From: Rugosimonospora sp040255525
GTDB lineage: Bacteria; Actinomycetota; Actinomycetes; Mycobacteriales; Micromonosporaceae
Direction of reading: 5' to 3'
Length of the DNA: 64,000 nt
Assembly (NCBI GenBank): GCA_040255525.1
Contig: JBDZVD010000016.1
Location: forward strand, 1 to 64,000
A program made the translations under genes and the position numbers. Position 1 is the stretch's first letter. The number at the start of each line of letters is the position of its first letter. Below the pieces are notes generated by a model. It was not told the origin of the DNA, did not search any database, and saw only the letters and a list, made by a program, of their open reading frames with translations. Below are positions 24,942 through 38,013 of the stretch, one piece after another.

Positions 24942-26072
24942 ATGAAGTTCCGAGTCGAGCGCGACGCGCTCGCCGATGCCGTTGCGTGGACCGCCAAGAG
25001 CCTGCCCAGCCGGCCCTCCGTGCCGGTGCTGGCCGGCGTGATGCTGCGCGTGTCCGCTGGTCAGCTGACCGTCTCCGGCTTCGACTACGAGGTCTCCAGC
25101 CAGGTTTCGGTCGAGGTCACACCGGACGCCGACGGGGCGGCGCTGGTCTCCGGCCGGCTCCTTGCCGAGATCACCAAGGCACTCCCAGCCAAGCCGGTCG
25201 ACGTGGCCGCGGTCGGTTCGCACCTGGAACTGGTCTGCGGCAGTGCGCGGTTCACGCTGCCGACCATGCCGGTGGAGGACTACCCGACGCTGCCCGAGAT
25301 GCCGGCGACCGCCGGCACCGTCGAGGCCGCGACGTTCGCCTCCGCCGTTGCCCAGGTCGCGGTCGCCGCCGGACGCGACGACACGCTGCCGCTGCTGACC
25401 GGTGTCCGGGTGGAGTTGGAGGGCTCCACGATGACCCTGCTGGCCACCGACCGGTACCGGTTGGCGATCAAGGAGCTGCAATGGCGCCCGGACGACGCCG
25501 AGGCCAGCCTCCAGGCGCTCGTGCCGGCGAAGACGCTGGCCGACACCGCCAAGACGCTCGGGCCGCTGGGGGGCGAGGTCACGCTCGCGTTGGCCCGCGG
25601 CGGGATGGGTGAGGGCATGGTCGGCTTCGTGGGTGGCAACCGCCGGACCACGAGCCGGCTGCTCGACGGGGAGTTCCCCAAGGTGCGCAACCTGCTGCCC
25701 GATCACCACAGCGCGCAGGCCCACGTTCAGGTGTCGGCGCTGGTCGAGGTCGTCCGACGGGTCGCGCTGGTCGCGGAGCGGACCACCCCCGTGCGGCTGT
25801 CGTTCAGCGAGGACGGGTTGATCGTCGAGGCCGGCGGTACCGAGGACGCCCGGGCCAGCGAGGCCATGGACTGCACGTACGAGGGCGAGGCGATGCAGGT
25901 CGCGTTCAACCCCGGGTACCTGCTGGAGGGCCTGCAGGCGCTCGACGGGCCGATCGCTGTGCTCTCGCTCACCGACCCCCGCAAACCTGCGGTGTTGGCC
26001 CCGGCCGGTGAGAATGGGGAGATCATCCCCGGGTACCGGTACCTGATCATGCCGATCCGGATCGGTGCCTAG
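24942..26072 (+). CDS. dnaN: DNA polymerase III beta clamp
   Basis: The 376-residue sliding clamp, which encircles DNA and tethers polymerase III and repair polymerases. Three clamp domains can be followed: MKFRVERDALADAVAW at the start, TLLATDRYRLAIKEL in the second and the C-terminal YRYLIMPIRI end. The ATG at 24942 has GGGAGGG upstream and begins at the normal family N-terminus; in-frame codons further up lie within the origin. It is followed by gnd and recF, the standard actinobacterial order. Confidence 0.96.
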   Translation: MKFRVERDALADAVAWTAKSLPSRPSVPVLAGVMLRVSAGQLTVSGFDYEVSSQVSVEVTPDADGAALVSGRLLAEITKALPAKPVDVAAVGSHLELVCGSARFTLPTMPVEDYPTLPEMPATAGTVEAATFASAVAQVAVAAGRDDTLPLLTGVRVELEGSTMTLLATDRYRLAIKELQWRPDDAEASLQALVPAKTLADTAKTLGPLGGEVTLALARGGMGEGMVGFVGGNRRTTSRLLDGEFPKVRNLLPDHHSAQAHVQVSALVEVVRRVALVAERTTPVRLSFSEDGLIVEAGGTEDARASEAMDCTYEGEAMQVAFNPGYLLEGLQALDGPIAVLSLTDPRKPAVLAPAGENGEIIPGYRYLIMPIRIGA

Positions 26073-26101
26073 TCCAACAACGCAACAAAGGGAGAAACAC
26101 C

Positions 26102-26980
26102 ATGCAGCTCGGACTGGTCGGCCTCGGCCGGATGGGCGGCAACATGCGCGAGCGGCTGCGCCGCGCCGGGCATGAGGTCATCGGTTACGACCCGAATCCG
26201 GAGAAGACCGACGTTCCAGGGCTGGCCGAGATGGTGGCGAAGCTGACCACGCCGCGGGTCATCTGGATCATGGTCCCGCAGCAGGTCACCGAGGACACCA
26301 TCGACAAGCTGATCGAGCTGCTCCACGAGGGCGATCTGATCATCGACGGCGGCAACTCCAAGTTCACCGACGACAAGCCGAGGGCCGAGCGCCTGGCCGG
26401 GCACGGCATCGGGTACCTCGATGTCGGCGTGTCGGGCGGCGTGTGGGGCCTGGCCAACGGGTATGGGCTGATGGTCGGCGGTGCCAAGGAGGACGTGGCC
26501 AAGGCGCAGCCGATCTTCGACGCGCTCAAGCCCGAGGGCGAGTTCGGCTTCGCGCACGCCGGCCCGGTGGGTGCCGGCCACTACGCGAAGATGGTGCACA
26601 ACGGCATCGAGTACGGACTCATGCAAGCGTATGCCGAGGGCTACGAGCTGCTGGAGGCCGCCGAGTACGTCACCGACGTGCCCGCCGTCATCAAGTCCTG
26701 GCGCTCCGGCACCGTCATCCGTTCCTGGCTGCTGGAGTTGCTCGACCTCGCGCTGGACGAGGACCCGAAGCTGGACGCGCTGCGCGGCTACGCCGAGGAC
26801 ACCGGCGAGGGCCGGTGGACGGTCGACGAGGCCGTCCGGCTCGCCGTGCCGCTGAACGTCATCACGGCGTCGCTGTTCGCCCGGTTCGCCTCGCGCCAGG
26901 ACGACTCGCCGACCATGAAGGCGGTCGCGGCGCTGCGCAACCAGTTCGGCGGGCACGCGGTCAGGAAAGAGATCGGCTAA
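26102..26980 (+). CDS. gnd: 6-phosphogluconate dehydrogenase, decarboxylating (short, GndA/YqeC type)
   Basis: A 292-residue enzyme of the short 6-phosphogluconate dehydrogenase group, which makes ribulose 5-phosphate in the pentose phosphate pathway. The coenzyme fold has GLVGLGRMGGNM at the start. The substrate residues are in GGNSKFTDD, VSGGVWGLANG and GHYAKMVHNGIEYGLMQ (catalytic Lys about 163). The lack of the Arg/Thr after the first beta strand (YDPNPEK) hints at NAD preference, an inference. GGGAG precedes the ATG. It sits 29 bases after dnaN, an association shared by many actinobacteria. Confidence 0.93.
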   Translation: MQLGLVGLGRMGGNMRERLRRAGHEVIGYDPNPEKTDVPGLAEMVAKLTTPRVIWIMVPQQVTEDTIDKLIELLHEGDLIIDGGNSKFTDDKPRAERLAGHGIGYLDVGVSGGVWGLANGYGLMVGGAKEDVAKAQPIFDALKPEGEFGFAHAGPVGAGHYAKMVHNGIEYGLMQAYAEGYELLEAAEYVTDVPAVIKSWRSGTVIRSWLLELLDLALDEDPKLDALRGYAEDTGEGRWTVDEAVRLAVPLNVITASLFARFASRQDDSPTMKAVAALRNQFGGHAVRKEIG

Positions 26981-27038
26981 CCGCCAGCCGTCGTTGACCG
27001 GGCGACCGGGTACCGGCGGCGGTCCTTCGGGAGAAACC

Positions 27039-28160
27039 TTGTACGTCAGGCGGCTCGAACTCGTCGACTTTCGTTCGTACCCCCGGTGTGTCGTCGAGTT
27101 CGAGCCCGGGTGCAGCGTGCTGGTCGGCCCGAACGGCGTGGGCAAGACCAATCTCGTCGAGGCTCTCGGCTACGTGTCCACGCTGGACAGTCACCGGGTC
27201 GCCACCGACGCGCCGCTAGTCCGTGCGGGCGCCACGTCGGCGGTGATCCGGTCCGAGATCGTGCACGAGCACCGGTCCCTGTCGGTCGAGTTGGCCATCG
27301 AGCCGGGCAAGGCCAACCGGGCCCGGCTCGGTGGCTCCCCGGTACGGCGGGCGCGTGACGTCCTGGGCGCGCTGCGCATGGTCCTGTTCGCACCGGAGGA
27401 TCTCGCGCTGGTGCGCGGCGACCCGGCCGAGCGCCGCAACTACCTGGACCACCTGCTGGTGGCCCGGCAACCCCGGTACGCCGGGGTGCGCGCCGACTAC
27501 GAGCGGGTACTCAAGCAGCGCAACGCGTTGCTGCGCACCGCGTACCTGGCCCGCAAGACCGGGGCCGGCGCCCGCGATCTGTCCACATTGGATGTGTGGG
27601 ACGTGCACCTCGCGTCGCACGGGGCCGAGCTGCTGGCCGCCCGGCTGGAGCTGTGCGCCGCACTCGGGCCGCATGTCGCCAAGGCGTACGACGCGGTGGC
27701 GGCCGGACGTGGCCGGGCGGCCATCGAGTACCGGTCCCGGGTACCGGTCGAGCCGGCCGACCGCGAGTCGCTGTCGGCTGCCCTGTCGGCGGCGCTGGCC
27801 GAGGCCCGGCCCAGCGAGGTGGAGCGCGGCACGACCCTGGTCGGGCCGCACCGCGACGATGTCCTGCTGACCCTCGGGGACTTGCCGGCGAAGGGGTACG
27901 CGAGCCACGGCGAGTCCTGGTCGTTGGCGCTGGCACTGCGCCTGGCCGCGTACGAGCTGCTGCGCACCGAGGGGATCGAGCCGGTGCTCGCGCTGGACGA
28001 CGTGTTCGCCGAACTGGACGCCGGGCGCCGGGAACGGCTCGCCGGGTTGGTCGGGTCCGCCGGCCAGCTGTTGATCACCTGTGCGGTGGCGGAGGACGTG
28101 CCGGCCGCGCTGCGCGGTGCGCGCTACGAAGTCAGCGAGGGTGAGGTACGCCGTGCCTGA
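27039..28160 (+). CDS. recF: DNA replication and repair protein RecF
   Basis: A 373-residue SMC-like ATPase that loads RecA at gaps. The N-terminal YVRRLELVDFRSY, Walker A VGPNGVGKTNLVEA, signature motif SHGESWSLALALRLAA and Walker B VLALDDVFAELD are all present. The TTG start at 27039 has GGGAG and matches the family N-terminus; an upstream in-frame GTG would add 15 Gly/Pro residues. The stop overlaps the next gene by eight bases. Confidence 0.95.
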   Translation: MYVRRLELVDFRSYPRCVVEFEPGCSVLVGPNGVGKTNLVEALGYVSTLDSHRVATDAPLVRAGATSAVIRSEIVHEHRSLSVELAIEPGKANRARLGGSPVRRARDVLGALRMVLFAPEDLALVRGDPAERRNYLDHLLVARQPRYAGVRADYERVLKQRNALLRTAYLARKTGAGARDLSTLDVWDVHLASHGAELLAARLELCAALGPHVAKAYDAVAAGRGRAAIEYRSRVPVEPADRESLSAALSAALAEARPSEVERGTTLVGPHRDDVLLTLGDLPAKGYASHGESWSLALALRLAAYELLRTEGIEPVLALDDVFAELDAGRRERLAGLVGSAGQLLITCAVAEDVPAALRGARYEVSEGEVRRA

Positions 28161-28743
28161 CGAGCGGCCAGAGCAGACCGGTTCGGCATCCGGGCCCGGC
28201 TCCGCGGCGCGAAGCGGCGCCGGGTCCGACGGGTCGGGACTGACCGGGCCCGAGCTGGCCCGGGCGGTGCTCGACGCGGCGAAGGTACGCCGAGAGGCCG
28301 CCCGGTCGGCGCGGCCACGCCCGGTCGACGGTCAGGGCCGCCCGGTGACCCGGCGACTGCGCGGGTATTCGGGTCCGGGACCGGATCCTCGCGATCCCCA
28401 GCCGTTCGGCGCCGTCCTGGCGAAGCTCGTCAAGTCGCGCGGATGGCAGCGGCCGGCGGCCGAGGCCACCGTGTTCGGCGACTGGCCGAGAGTGGTCGGC
28501 GCGGAGATCGCCGAACACTGCCGGCCCACCAAGCTGGAGAACGGTGAACTGACCGTCGAGGCCGAATCCACCGCCTGGGCGACCCAGCTGCGACTGCTGT
28601 CCGGGAAGCTGCTGTCCGGCATCGCTGTGCAGGTCGGCCACAACGTCGTGACCAAGCTGCACATCCACGGTCCGGCGGCGCCGTCGTGGAACCGGGGTGC
28701 CCGGCGGGTACGCGGTCGCGGGCCGCGCGACACGTACGGCTGA
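28153..28743 (+). CDS. dciA: DciA family replicative helicase loader (DUF721)
   Basis: A 196-residue protein. After a Gly/Ser-rich N-terminus, residues about 75-175 match the DUF721 domain (FGAVLAKLVKSRGW, FGDWPRVVGAEIAEHCRPTKLENGELTVEAESTAWATQLRLL). The equivalent gene, Rv0004 in Mycobacterium, was shown to be DciA, needed to load or activate DnaB. The GTG start overlaps recF and is preceded by GAGG. It should act at the replication fork together with the neighbouring genes. Confidence 0.9.
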   Translation: MPDERPEQTGSASGPGSAARSGAGSDGSGLTGPELARAVLDAAKVRREAARSARPRPVDGQGRPVTRRLRGYSGPGPDPRDPQPFGAVLAKLVKSRGWQRPAAEATVFGDWPRVVGAEIAEHCRPTKLENGELTVEAESTAWATQLRLLSGKLLSGIAVQVGHNVVTKLHIHGPAAPSWNRGARRVRGRGPRDTYG

Positions 28744-28753
28744 GCGGATCCCG

Positions 28754-30286
28754 CTACGGGACGAGCGGAGCCGCCGCCTGCTCGCGAACCATCGCGACCG
28801 GATCGTGCACCGGAGCGGCGTCGTGCCCCGGGACGGCGTCGGGGGCGAAGCCGGCCGGCTGCGGGGCGGCGTGCGCCACCGACCGGGCCGCGGCACGGGG
28901 ACCGGTCGACCGGTCGAGGCGCTGGCCGGGTACCGCGGCGAGGTGGCCGGACATGGAGCGGCCGGGCGCGACCAGCCGGCGCGCCATGAGCCGGCGAGAG
29001 ACCGCGAGCCGCCCGGAGACCGCCAACCGCCGGGAGGCCGCCGAGTCGCGCACGCCGACGATCAGCGCGCGTGCCCGTACGGTCGACGGGAGCGGCAGGT
29101 CGAGGCGCCGGGACAGGGCGACCGCGGCGACCACGCAGGCGGCGATGGTCACCGCGCCGGCCAGCACCAGCGCGGCACGCGGCCCCACGGCCTCGGACAG
29201 CCAGCCGAGCAGCTGGGCGCCGAGCGCGCTGGACAGCGAGCTGGTCATGGCGAGCGCGGCCAGTACCCGCCCGCGCATGTCGGCGCGGGTGTCCAGCTGG
29301 ACGCGGGTGGACACGGTCGTGTCGATGAGCACCGCGGCGGCGGCGATCGGCAGGATCGCGGCGGCGAAGGTCCACAGGCCGCCGGAGAGGCCGGCGGACA
29401 GTTCGAGCCCACTGGCGACCAGTCCGGCGACGATCAGGGTCGGGTACCCGAGCCGGCGCTGGCGGGCGGCCATGAACCCGCCGACCACGGTACCGACGGC
29501 GAAGACCGTGGACAGCATCCCGTACCCGGCGGCTCCGACGCGTAGCGGCCCTTCGGCCATGGCGGCCATGGTCACCTGGTAGTTGCGGCCGAGGCTGCCC
29601 AGCACGGCGGCCAGCGCGAGGGTGATCAGGACGACCGGCTGGGTGAGCAGGTACCGGAACCCCTCCCGTACCCCGCGCTTGTCCGGTACGGCGATGTCCA
29701 CCGGCTTGTGGGTGCGGATGAGGAACAGCGCGACGATCACCGCGAAGAAGGCTGCCGCGTTGCCGGCGAACAGCGGCGCCGGGCCCAGCACGGCGACGGC
29801 CACGCCGCCCAGGCTCGTGCCGATGATCCGGCCGGCGGAGTTGGACAGCGAGCCGAGCGACAGGGCGTTGCCCAGCGTGTCCGCGTCCACCGTCGAGGAG
29901 GTGAACCGGCCGAGCGCCGGGCCCTCGATGGCACCGATCACGCCGGCGAGCACCGAGACCGCGTAGATCACCGACATCCCGCCGGCGTGGTGCCAGGCGA
30001 CCAGGGCCAGGCAGGCGGCCAGCGAGGCGTGGGCGAGCTGGGTACAGACCAGGAGCCGGCGGCCCGGGAACCGGTCGGCCAGCGCCCCGGCCCAGGAGCT
30101 GAGCAGCAGCACCGGCAGCGACTGCAGCAGCAGGTTGAAGCCCATCTGGGTGGTCGAGCCGGTGAGCTGGAGCACGTACCAGTTGATCGCCAGGGCCTGC
30201 ATCCACCTGCCGGTGACCGACACGAAGTCGGCGGAGATCCAGATGCGGAAGTTGCGTTGGCGCAGGGCAGCAAAAGTGCTGCGCAC
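28754..30286 (-). CDS. MFS transporter (MFS_3, EntS-like)
   Basis: A 510-residue membrane protein of the major facilitator superfamily with about 11-12 membrane helices in the first 410 residues. It includes the family features FRIWISADFVSVTGRWMQ and GALADRFPGRRLLV (the loop 2-3 motif). The last 100 residues are an Arg/Ala/Pro-rich tail with a repeated RRLAVSGR pattern and probably face the cytoplasm. The GTG at 30286 is preceded by GAGGAG. It lies on the opposite strand to the surrounding replication genes, between dciA and gyrB, a position where many relatives have no gene, so it may be an insertion. The substrate (siderophore or drug efflux) is unknown. Confidence 0.87.
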   Translation of the reverse strand: MRSTFAALRQRNFRIWISADFVSVTGRWMQALAINWYVLQLTGSTTQMGFNLLLQSLPVLLLSSWAGALADRFPGRRLLVCTQLAHASLAACLALVAWHHAGGMSVIYAVSVLAGVIGAIEGPALGRFTSSTVDADTLGNALSLGSLSNSAGRIIGTSLGGVAVAVLGPAPLFAGNAAAFFAVIVALFLIRTHKPVDIAVPDKRGVREGFRYLLTQPVVLITLALAAVLGSLGRNYQVTMAAMAEGPLRVGAAGYGMLSTVFAVGTVVGGFMAARQRRLGYPTLIVAGLVASGLELSAGLSGGLWTFAAAILPIAAAAVLIDTTVSTRVQLDTRADMRGRVLAALAMTSSLSSALGAQLLGWLSEAVGPRAALVLAGAVTIAACVVAAVALSRRLDLPLPSTVRARALIVGVRDSAASRRLAVSGRLAVSRRLMARRLVAPGRSMSGHLAAVPGQRLDRSTGPRAAARSVAHAAPQPAGFAPDAVPGHDAAPVHDPVAMVREQAAAPLVP

Positions 30287-30554
30287 GACTACCGTCTCCT
30301 CGATACCGACGGTAGCCCGGTAGGTGCTCACCGCCCTCAACGGAAACCGGCGATCTGCCGGCAGCGGCAAGTGTCGCTTCTGCTCAGGCCGGTTGTCGGT
30401 AGATCGTGAGGCGGCTCACGGTACGACGAGGTTTCGGTAACTGTGTGTGTGGGTAGGCGCTCCGGCCGGGTTGGGCGGCGCCCGGTTTGGCGGCTCGGCC
30501 GGTTGGGCGGCTCGGAGATTGGCGGGACGGTGCCCGGAGGGAGGCGGAGCCGGA

Positions 30555-31112
30555 TCAGAAGTCTGCGTAGACGGCGAAACCGCGCTCGGCGCACCGGCGG
30601 TAGAAGCTGGCCAGCACGGCCAGTTCGGTCAGCGTGAAGCTCCACTGCGGCGGTGACCCGTCCTCGTCGCGCAGCGTCGCGAGCCGGCCGTCCAGCCACC
30701 GCAGTTGCTGGTCCGCGAGCCGCCCGGCGGAGACCGCCTTGCGCATGACGTCGGCGACGGTGTCGAACGTGACGTCCTCGCCGTACTCCCGGTGGCCGGC
30801 GACGAAGCGCTCCAGGCCACCGGCGATCCAGGCGCAGCCGTCCGGGTCGATCACCGGGTCCTCGTCCTCGGCGGATGCGTCAGTGGCATACAACACACCA
30901 TCGAGCCCGAGCAGTAGGTCGACGAGCTGGGTGTAGCCGGTGGCGCGGACGGTGCCGGTCTCCGCGACGTGCTCGGCCAGTGCCGCCGCCGGTCCGGCGA
31001 TCCTGGGTACCTGCCGCTCCACCTCGGCGAAGTCGACAAACTCGGCGGGCGCGACCGGCTCGTAGAAGCGGCCCGTACGCGGCCACTGCACGGCTACGTT
31101 GTCCAGGCCCAT
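30555..31112 (-). CDS. hypothetical protein upstream of gyrB
   Basis: I do not recognise a family for this 185-residue protein. It is soluble and acidic, with no signal peptide or membrane helix. It looks mainly helical and ends in a compact segment (WSFTLTELAVLASFYRRCAERGFAVYADF) that looks conserved. Segments such as LVDLLLGLDGVLYATD and WIAGGLERFVAGHREYGEDV suggest a folded domain. The ATG at 31112 has GGGG upstream. It is divergent from gyrB and 268 bases from the MFS gene, whose start faces its stop. Confidence 0.7.
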   Translation of the reverse strand: MGLDNVAVQWPRTGRFYEPVAPAEFVDFAEVERQVPRIAGPAAALAEHVAETGTVRATGYTQLVDLLLGLDGVLYATDASAEDEDPVIDPDGCAWIAGGLERFVAGHREYGEDVTFDTVADVMRKAVSAGRLADQQLRWLDGRLATLRDEDGSPPQWSFTLTELAVLASFYRRCAERGFAVYADF

Positions 31113-31522
31113 CGTGGCCCCAATCCTGATCCGGATAAACGAACGCGGCGAGAGGGTACGGCACGAGGGGGTGGCCGCGCGACCCCCGAACCGGCGGAGT
31201 GGGTGCATCCGGGCGCGGCAAGATCTAAATCGCCCCTCAACGCGACGGCGGCGCCCGTCTCGCCGGGTGCGTGGGGGAGGTTGTGACCGGTCCGAATCTC
31301 GCCGCTACGGCGATTTCAGGGGGTGCCGCGGGCGGCTTCTATGGTCAGCGCGCAGTAAGATTGACAGCGGAACAGATCAGCCGATCACGACCAGCGGGCC
31401 TTCCGGGATCGGCGCGCCATCTTCTCGCTCCGTCAGGCGTGCGGATCGTGGCGTGCCTGTGCCCGGCAGCACCGCCCGACCCCGTCCGGGGCTTGACGCC
31501 GGGCGAGAAAGCGATCGAGGAA
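31113..31522 (+). promoter_or_regulatory. gyrB upstream region
   Basis: No gene is evident in these 410 bases; the gyrB frame is open but the translation is Gly/Ala/Arg-rich and not conserved. TAAGAT at 31356-31361 could be a -10 element, giving a leader of about 155 bases. I see no convincing -35. Gyrase genes are usually regulated by supercoiling at such promoters. Confidence 0.35.
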
Positions 31523-33469
<1,947 letters not shown>

Positions 33470-33511
33470 CAGCGTGGCGTATCCGCAGGCCAGGTCGTTG
33501 CCCGGCCGTGC

Positions 33512-33552
33512 GGGTCCACAGGTTATCCCCAATATCCACAGGCTTTTCCACA
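33512..33552. promoter_or_regulatory. DnaA-box-like cluster between gyrB and gyrA
   Basis: Four box-like 9-mers stand almost head to tail: GGGTCCACA (33512-33520), TTATCCCCA (33523-33531), ATATCCACA (33532-33540) and TTTTCCACA (33544-33552). All point the same way as the TTATCCACA consensus, and each has one or two mismatches. They lie directly upstream of the gyrA start. Binding by DnaA would suggest control of gyrA or DnaA titration (inference). Confidence 0.5.
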
Positions 33553-33569
33553 ACTCATGAGGGCTCACT

Positions 33570-36104
<2,535 letters not shown>

Positions 36105-36107
36105 TTG

Positions 36108-37037
36108 ATGACGGAGACACAGGCGACGTCGGGGTCGGCTGGGACCTCGACTTCCCCGGTCGACAACGAGGCCGCCGAGGGTGCAGAGGGCACCAGCAAC
36201 GGCTCCGCGGCCGGTCGTGCGGTCGTGGGCCGCGCGAGCGTCCCCGCCGAGACGCCGGCCCCGAAGTACACCAGGGCGCCCGGCATGCCGGCGCCGCCCG
36301 AGGCGCCGGCCGAGCAGAAGCAGGACGGCGCCAGTGCGGACGCGGGCCCGCCATCCTCCGGACCGGACGGCGGCGGTGCGACCGCCGCGATCGGCGCGCC
36401 GGGTGGCGGCATCGGCTCGGCGCAGGTCAGCACCGGCCGGGCGTCTGTGCCATCCAGCATCCGGGGCTCGGCCAAGTCGGCCGGCCCGACGGTGCCCAGT
36501 GGCCGCACGGCGCCGAACGACTCGGTGACGAGCAGGCTGACCGGTGCGGCGGCCGCGGGCGGAGGCGCTGCCGCTGGAGCCACGACAGGCCGGGGCATCG
36601 GGGTCGGCGGAGGACGGGTCGCCGAGGCGGTACGGGCCGCGCGGGCCACCGTCTCATCTGCCGCGGCCCGCGGCCCTCGCCGGGCCCGGCTGTTCGTCAA
36701 GCGGATCGACCCCTGGTCGGTAATGAAGTTCTCGTTCGCGGTCGCTTTCGTGCTCTTCTTCGTCGCGATCGTGGCGACCGCGGTGCTCTACCTGGCCCTC
36801 GACGCCATGGGCGTGTGGGACAGCGTGAACAAGGCGCTGGCGGACATGCTCGGGGCCACCGGCGCGAAGTCCGGCGGCTTCAAGATCACAGCGGTCGGTG
36901 TGATCGGTGCGGCCGGTGTCCTTGGCCTGGTGAACGTGGTGCTCTTCACAGCGCTCGCGACCCTGTCGGCGTTCATCTACAACGTCTGTGCCGACCTGGT
37001 GGGCGGCATCGAGGTCACCCTGTCCGAGAAGGACTGA
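36108..37037 (+). CDS. DUF3566 transmembrane protein
   Basis: A 309-residue protein that always follows gyrA in actinobacteria. The first 200 residues are low-complexity (Ala, Gly, Ser, Pro). The DUF3566 domain follows: RLFVKRIDPWSVMKFSFAVA leads into the first membrane helix (about residues 205-230), and a second helix lies near 265-290. The ATG overlaps neither neighbour but begins three bases after the gyrA stop, so it is co-transcribed with gyrA. The C-terminal YNVCADLVGGIEVTLSEKD end is typical. Function is unknown in the family. A hairpin terminator follows at 37053. Confidence 0.92.
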   Translation: MTETQATSGSAGTSTSPVDNEAAEGAEGTSNGSAAGRAVVGRASVPAETPAPKYTRAPGMPAPPEAPAEQKQDGASADAGPPSSGPDGGGATAAIGAPGGGIGSAQVSTGRASVPSSIRGSAKSAGPTVPSGRTAPNDSVTSRLTGAAAAGGGAAAGATTGRGIGVGGGRVAEAVRAARATVSSAAARGPRRARLFVKRIDPWSVMKFSFAVAFVLFFVAIVATAVLYLALDAMGVWDSVNKALADMLGATGAKSGGFKITAVGVIGAAGVLGLVNVVLFTALATLSAFIYNVCADLVGGIEVTLSEKD

Positions 37038-37052
37038 CCTGCGACAACCTCG

Positions 37053-37079
37053 GTTGGCCCGCCCCTGTGGCGGGCCAAC
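37053..37079 (+). terminator. terminator of the gyrB-gyrA-DUF3566 operon
   Basis: An 11-bp perfect stem (GTTGGCCCGCC with GGCGGGCCAAC) around a CCTGT loop, 16 bases after the stop codon. The sequence after it is TTCGTG. Confidence 0.75.
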
Positions 37080-37100
37080 TTCGTGTCTGCGGGTACCGGT

Positions 37101-37130
37101 TTGGGAGAAGCCCGGCCGGTACGGTAACCT
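37101..37130 (+). promoter_or_regulatory. promoter of tRNA-Ile
   Basis: TTGGGA (37101-37106), 18 bases, then TAACCT (37125-37130), a TAnnnT-type -10. The predicted start is about 37137, nine bases before the mature 5' end of tRNA-Ile. Confidence 0.55.
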
Positions 37131-37145
37131 TGCTCGTCGCGTCAC

Positions 37146-37219
37146 GGGGCTATAGCTCAGTCGGTTAGAGCGCAGAGCTGATAACTCTGAGGTCGATGGT
37201 TCGATTCCATCTAGCCCCA
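37146..37219 (+). tRNA. tRNA-Ile (GAT)
   Basis: A 74-base cloverleaf. The acceptor GGGGCTA pairs with TAGCCCC, the D-arm contains GCTCAGTCGGTTAGAGC, and the anticodon loop CTGATAA has anticodon GAT. The T-arm contains GGTTCGATTCC. The discriminator is A and CCA is not encoded. tRNA-Ile followed by tRNA-Ala after gyrA is a conserved actinobacterial arrangement. Confidence 0.97.
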
Positions 37220-37281
37220 CTCCTCACAACCCCGGTCGTCATCTGGCGGCCGCTTAGCCCGATCACGAAAGGGCCTGTCCG

Positions 37282-37410
37282 ATGGTGAAGAAGCTGCTGA
37301 TCATCGCCGGGGTGCTCGGCGCAGCGGTGTACGTGGCGAAGAAGGTCAAGGACGCCAACGACGAGCGGGCGCTCTGGCACGAGGCGACCACCTCGCCGGA
37401 TCTCCGGTAG
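37282..37410 (+). CDS. DLW-39 family small protein
   Basis: A 42-residue protein with an N-terminal hydrophobic helix (MVKKLLIIAGVLGAAVYVAKKV) and the family's short tail with ERALWHEAT. Such proteins are found next to the gyrA-linked tRNA genes in many actinobacteria; their function is unknown. AAAGGGCC lies upstream of the ATG at a suitable distance. It probably sits in the membrane with the charged tail in the cytoplasm. It lies between the two tRNA genes. Confidence 0.85.
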   Translation: MVKKLLIIAGVLGAAVYVAKKVKDANDERALWHEATTSPDLR

Positions 37411-37429
37411 TTCCTGGCCTGCCCGGCCG

Positions 37430-37502
37430 GGGGACGTAGCTCAACTGGCAGAGCACTGCCTTTGCAAGGCAGGGGTTAGGGGTTCAAGTCCCCTCGTCTC
37501 CA
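37430..37502 (+). tRNA. tRNA-Ala (TGC)
   Basis: A 73-base cloverleaf. The acceptor GGGGACG pairs with CGTCTCC (one G-T pair), the anticodon stem CTGCC/GGCAG holds loop TTTGCAA with anticodon TGC, and the T-arm contains GGTTCAAGTCC. The discriminator is A and CCA is not encoded. The 3' end is followed after about 80 bases by a convergent integrase remnant, so this tRNA may once have served as an attachment site. Confidence 0.97.
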
Positions 37503-37585
37503 CTCTTTGCCTGCTCTGACCAGGCGTTCCGAGAGGTCCAAGGTCATCCGGCCCAATCTCGGCCCAAGCTGGTTCTGATCTTGCG

Positions 37586-37939
37586 TCACGGGCTCTGCGT
37601 GCTGGTAGTGCCGGCCGCACTCAAGACAGCGCCGACGACTCCCCGACGCCGGTCTCGTTTGGGCCACCAGCGGACGTAGGTCTCCAGCGTGATCCGCAGG
37701 GTCTTGTGTCGCAGCAGCCGTTGAACTTCCTGCGGCTCGACATGGTTGGTGATCAGCGTGGTGGCGAAGAAGTGTCGGAGCGCGTGGAACGTTCCGTGTT
37801 CGACCGGCCAGCCGGCGGCCTCTCGCCACTTCGCCCACTCCCCGGACCAGGTCTTGTCGTCGGTGTGACCACGCGCAGCCGAGACGAGCTGGGCTAGCGC
37901 CCGATGCAGCCGCCAGAGGCGTTCCTGCGGTTCGGTGTG
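37586..37939 (-). pseudogene. tyrosine recombinase (phage/ICE integrase) remnant
   Basis: Only the C-terminal catalytic part of a tyrosine integrase remains. The coded stretch reads FHALRHFFATTLI (HxLRH box), then QRLLRHKTLRITLETYVRWWPKRD, containing the late His and the nucleophile Tyr. The upstream box-I arginine, the core-binding domain and the N-terminal arm domain are missing; the frame continues to 38251 but as Arg-rich non-homologous sequence. It points towards tRNA-Ala and ends about 85 bases from it, the arrangement of an element integrated at that tRNA. No att repeat of the tRNA 3' end was noticed nearby. Probably inactive. Confidence 0.75.
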
Positions 37940-38013
37940 CTCGACGCTGATGGTCGAGCCGCTACCAGCACCGACCCGCGTCCGCTGCCTCCGCCGGAAT
38001 CGCGGCCGGCTCC

